DNA from: Diplonema papillatum
Lineage: Eukaryota; Euglenozoa; Diplonemea; Diplonemida; Diplonemidae
Length of the DNA stretch: 64,000 nucleotides
Reading direction: 5' to 3'
NCBI GenBank assembly: GCA_030068145.1
Contig: JAPJBO010000023.1
Location: 186,001-250,000 of the forward strand
The first letter of the stretch is position 1; each line of letters opens with the position of its first letter. The translations under genes and the position numbers were made by a program. A model generated the notes under the pieces. The model did not search any database. It saw nothing but the letters and a program-made list of their open reading frames with translations, and was not told the DNA's origin. Positions 60,494 through 64,000 of the stretch are shown here, piece after piece.

Positions 60494-61673
60494 GGGCCAA
60501 TTCCCATTCCAGCACCTTTTTGAACTTTTTGCCCATTCCAGCACTATCTCCAAACTTTTTGCCCATTCCAGCACTATTTCCAAACTTTTTGCCCATTCCA
60601 GCACTATTTTCGAACTTTTTGCCCATTCCAGCACTTTATCCAAACTTTTTGCCCACTCCAGGCTGGAGCAGATCCAGCACTCGCAGTGACTCGTTTTGCC
60701 CATCATTGTGTGCCTATCACAGTACGTACATTCTGAAGTCGTTGCCGTCATGAATCCATGCCTTACTGGGTCACAGTGAGCGCACCGGACAGTCAGTCCG
60801 TTGCGGTGCGACTGATACACGGGTTTTCCTGCGGTAGCAGCATCTAATTTTACCGCAGCACAAGCAGCCTCCGTACAAGAAAACTCTGATCCCTCTTCTA
60901 CTGTCATGGGATCGACTCTTTCCCCCAGAAATTGTTCCAAATCTGTGACACTTTTCGTGGAATGAGTGATATATAGCTAGAAATAGCTACATGTAGCTGG
61001 CCAAATAGCTAGCTAAGTGTCGCGGCATTTTTTCCCCCCTACCCCAGGGTTTTCACCAAATCTGTGACACTTTTCGTGGAATGAGTGATAAATAGCTAAA
61101 AAGAGCTACATGTAGCTGGCCAAATAGCTAGCTAAGTCTCGCACTGTCTTTTCGGCATTTTTGCCCCCCTACCCCAGGGTTTTCACCAAAAAAAACTTTT
61201 CGAAATCTCAGCCATTCTGAGCCATCGAGCCACCAGTGGCTGCCACTGGCTGCAGTGGCTGTCCCCCACACTGCGTGACACGTTTGTCAAGTTGTCAGTG
61301 ACTGTTGTGAAACCTTTGTAGGCTATTACGAGCCACTGCGCAAGCGTACTAAGTAGCGTGATGAACCCGGTTTTGTCATCAGTGGTCGGCGGGTCGCGAA
61401 GGGGGACGCCCAGTGCTGTGGCGTCGCCATCTCGAGATCTACTGCTGCGGCCTGCCGGTCGTAGAAGATTCCGCAAAATCAGTGGAGAAGTAGACTCCTA
61501 CTGTAGAGTGATTTTGGAACGACCCGTAGTGTAGGTGGCGCACGTCGGCGGAGCGTTTGTAGGTGGCGCTTTGGTGGGCGCCCTTGGACGAAATCGGCTC
61601 GTGCAGCTTGGCTACGTGTTGTCCGGACTGTCTCCGTCTTGGCCGCATGACAAGGCGACTTCTGTAGAAGAAA
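60494..61673. repeat. Segmental duplication, copy 2
   Basis: Lies just outside the right end of Y, in direct orientation to copy 1. Five 30-bp units (against ten) are followed by identical sequence to TAGAAGAAA. It contains the same Cys-rich frame (60668-60940) and the same 122-bp tandem pair. Confidence 0.95.
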
Positions 61674-61917
61674 TGCGTAGTTTTGGTTTATTCTTTTGCT
61701 TTTAGTTGTCGACAACATTATTTACTTTCAGCGTCTTTTCATGCCTTTAAATGACGGTATTTTTGGTTTTCTTTCTTCACCATGGTTTTTCTGGACTTTA
61801 TGGTGCCATAGAGTTGTCGTACTCTCTCTATGCCGCCCACGTCATGTTCGTTTAGCATTGAGTTCTTTTAAGTACATGAACCACATGGATTAGCATGCAC
61901 TGTGTCGCCGCTTAAGG
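61674..61917 (-). other. 3' untranslated region of the right-hand LINE
   Basis: Contains AGCATTGAGTTCTTTTAAG ... GGATTAGCATGCACTG, shared with 43278-43333. AT-rich compared with the coding part. Confidence 0.6.
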
Positions 61918-64000
61918 TTACTTTATGACGTCGTCACCTGTCATTGCGTCGTCAAGGTCGAGTACTTGTGGCACCAGGGGCGCTGGGCTTTCTTGCGGTT
62001 CTGGAGATTGCGTGGGGGGGCACAGGTGCGGACAGGCTTGCACGTTTTTCACTCTCGAGGGCACCGGAGTGCTTGGGGACGTCGGACGTTTCTGGTAGCT
62101 GCTTGCTTTAAGGGCCTTCTTCTTTTTTCGTTGCACCCCTGACTCGGGTGTGGTCGCCTTCGCCTTCTTCCGCTTGCGGCCGGCGATCGGGCTCTCCTTC
62201 GGGGTGCCGAGCACCCTCTTCTTCAACGCTGGTCGTTCGCCGGTCCCTGGCGTTGGTGGCGGCCTCTTGGCCGCCCGTCCGGTCGTCGCCGTCTTCTGCT
62301 TCACCACGGCGGGCGGTGCCTGCGCCGCGCGCTTTCCCGCCGGTGTTTCTCGTTGTACGCCCACCTGGGTGGGTGAGAGGGGTCTCTTCTTCTTTTTGCT
62401 GTGTCCGGGGGTTGCCGGGGCGTTCGGTTCGTTGGGTTGGTGGTGGCCGCGGCGGCAGCACGCTGCCGGTCTCCTCTGCGCCAACGTAGGGAGCCCCCTG
62501 CATTCCTGGCAGGTTCCTCTGCCATGCGTGCGGCAGGCATGATGCCCGCTGCGGCAGCACGCCGCCGCCGTCTTGCACTCGCCGCATTTCGTCGTGCTGT
62601 GCTCCACGCACACCGCGATCGGCTGCCCATCGTCAGCGTGGTGATGGTGCCGACAGCACATCTCTACCGTGGGCACGTCCCTTCGGACGAGTGCTCGACA
62701 CGCCTCACACTTCCCCTTGTGGTGGGTCGCGCAGGTGACGAGCGCCTTCTCTACTCCGACACCCGGCATATGCACGGGGTCGGGGTGCAGCTGTGGTGGG
62801 GCAGGCAGGGCCCACCTCGCCGCTCTCTCGGCCGTCCAGTCCGGGTACGTCGGGAACTGCGTCCCTACATCGCTTCCCTTCACCTGCTCTTCGAGGATCG
62901 TCCCCGTGTGTGCCTCGCGAAAGCGGGGCCTGGGCCGCACCCCCGATATCCCCGTGATGCCCATGAACGACAGCGACGTCGTCGGGCATACTCTCTCGCC
63001 TCGCTCGCAACTCCCCAGCCCTTGCTGTGTCGCCAGCTTGTCCAACGCGCTGATCATGCAGCGCAGGACGTTACCTCGCTCCCTCACCCCCTTCGGTGCA
63101 TTCTCGTGCAGCGGTATGCTGAGGCCTGAAAAGAGTTCAAAGTCGATGGCAAGCTCTAGCATTGACGCCTGCCCGTTCTCGGTCCACTCCATGTCTGACA
63201 GCCACGCTACCAACGCATAAAACGTCGGTAGCCCCCAGGCCTTGTTCCGCTCCCACGCCCATGCCGGGGCAATCCGCGCAAAGGGGTGGTCGAGCTTCTC
63301 GGCAGGCATCGCATCCGCTCTCGACCAGGGGGTCGTGGGGTTCCTGGCTACCCAGCCTCGTGCTTCGAGCCCTGCCCGCTCCGCAAGGATTTCAGCCATC
63401 ATCTCCTGGAGCCGCCTCGAGAAGTGGGCATTTCGGGTACTACCACTCCGTGTTCCAGCGTGCATCTGGGCCAGTCGGCGCGGTTGGCCGCCATCAGCTC
63501 GGCATGTGCCTCTCGTCGCCGTATGTGCGAGTACGCTCCGCAGTCCCAGAATACGTGTTTCTCGTCCTCGGTGTCGCCGCTTCCACAGTGCTTGCAGCTG
63601 GGCGCCTGCGGCTCAGCTCCGGCCTGTCTCATCCGCGACGTGAACTCAGCCGTGTTCACTCCTCCCGCCAACGCTACACGTATAAGCCTCGCGGTGTGCG
63701 CGGGACATTCACGCATCCTCCAGAAGGAGTTCGTCCGCTCCAAGTCGGCTCTCTGTACACCCTCAAATCCCGGCCGCCTCGCTACCAGACGGGACCACGT
63801 CTTCGCCCTCAAATCCGCCCTCACTTCATGCCCCCTCTTCGAGGGTGTCGAGGCTATCGGGTCAAATATTGCACCATTCCTCAGCGTGCGAGACAGGGGC
63901 CCCGGTCCCCATACGTGTCCACACTCCTCCATGCTCTTCATCGCCAGTCCAACTGGCCCCAGGGGTAGGTCCTCCTCGGCGTACCTTCCCCGGATGCTCT
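61918..64000 (-). CDS. LINE polyprotein C-terminal part, frameshifted, runs off the window
   Basis: Frame 1 is open from the window edge to 63399 and includes RRPGFEGVQRADLERTNSFW and a zinc knuckle CKHCGSGDTEDEKHVFWDC (C-x2-C-x9-H-x4-C). Frame 2 (63465-61918, stop TAA) continues FSRRLQEMMAEILAERAG, then FYALVAWLSDMEW and ASMLELAIDFEL. It then has three C-x2-H/C-x2-C type motifs (CATHHKGKCEAC, CVEHSTTKCGEC, CRTHGRGTCQEC) and a long lysine/proline-rich tail with KKKKR blocks. The frames overlap at 63399-63465, implying one frameshift, either a mutation or a programmed shift. Reverse transcriptase should lie beyond 64000. The tail probably binds nucleic acid. Confidence 0.75.

Overview
This is a eukaryotic nuclear window dominated by mobile and repetitive DNA. 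Evidence for that: a tRNA-Val gene with a Pol III terminator, non-LTR retrotransposons with poly(A) tails, tRNA-like retroposons, a degenerate 18S rRNA fragment, and a multi-membrane-span polycystin-type channel. Genuine coding DNA is GC-rich; the rest is a mosaic of repeats. I cannot name the species. A unicellular protist or alga with a large, repeat-rich genome fits best. The 18S fragment (TATTAATGC in the V4 flank) and a cyclase fragment of the FTDI type are weak hints of a euglenozoan-like protist; this is inference only.

Layout, left to right. 1-7 kb: tandem repeats, an 18S relic, a 16-bp minisatellite element, a decayed LINE 3' end abutting a broken copy of a zinc/polyQ gene, then the intact zinc/polyQ reading frame (5170-6057). 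7-12 kb: a 200-bp-arm foldback, a 76-copy 25-bp minisatellite and a triplicated GC-rich segment. 13.7-17.3 kb: the one large convincing host gene, a polycystin-like channel with two discoidin-like regions. 18-23 kb: an unrecognised open frame, a Merlin/IS1595-like transposase relic and two LINE 3' remnants. 26-39 kb: two copies of a 2.3-2.5 kb transposon with ACTAGT-rich ends (one carrying an EF-hand fragment), a small TIR element encoding a recombinase core-binding-like protein, a broken class III cyclase fragment, and three TIR elements abutting one another at shared TA dinucleotides. 39-44 kb: telomere-like sequence and a small basic-protein gene. 44-47.7 kb: nested TIR transposons with a target-site duplication. 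49-54 kb: a LINE with intact reverse transcriptase/RNase H sitting 10 bp upstream of a tRNA-Val gene, and a second truncated copy. 55.5-60.3 kb: a 4.9-kb TIR element with a 7-bp target-site duplication. 60.5-61.7 kb: a near-identical copy of part of that element. 61.9-64 kb: the C-terminal part of another LINE running off the window.

The region does not form a pathway or operon. Its logic is repeated insertion: elements land inside other elements, carry host fragments (EF-hand, the 3' part of the zinc/polyQ gene), and amplify short tandem units inside dispersed copies. Several insertions can be ordered in time because target-site duplications and uninterrupted sister copies are both present here. 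All similarities were judged by eye; no database search was run.
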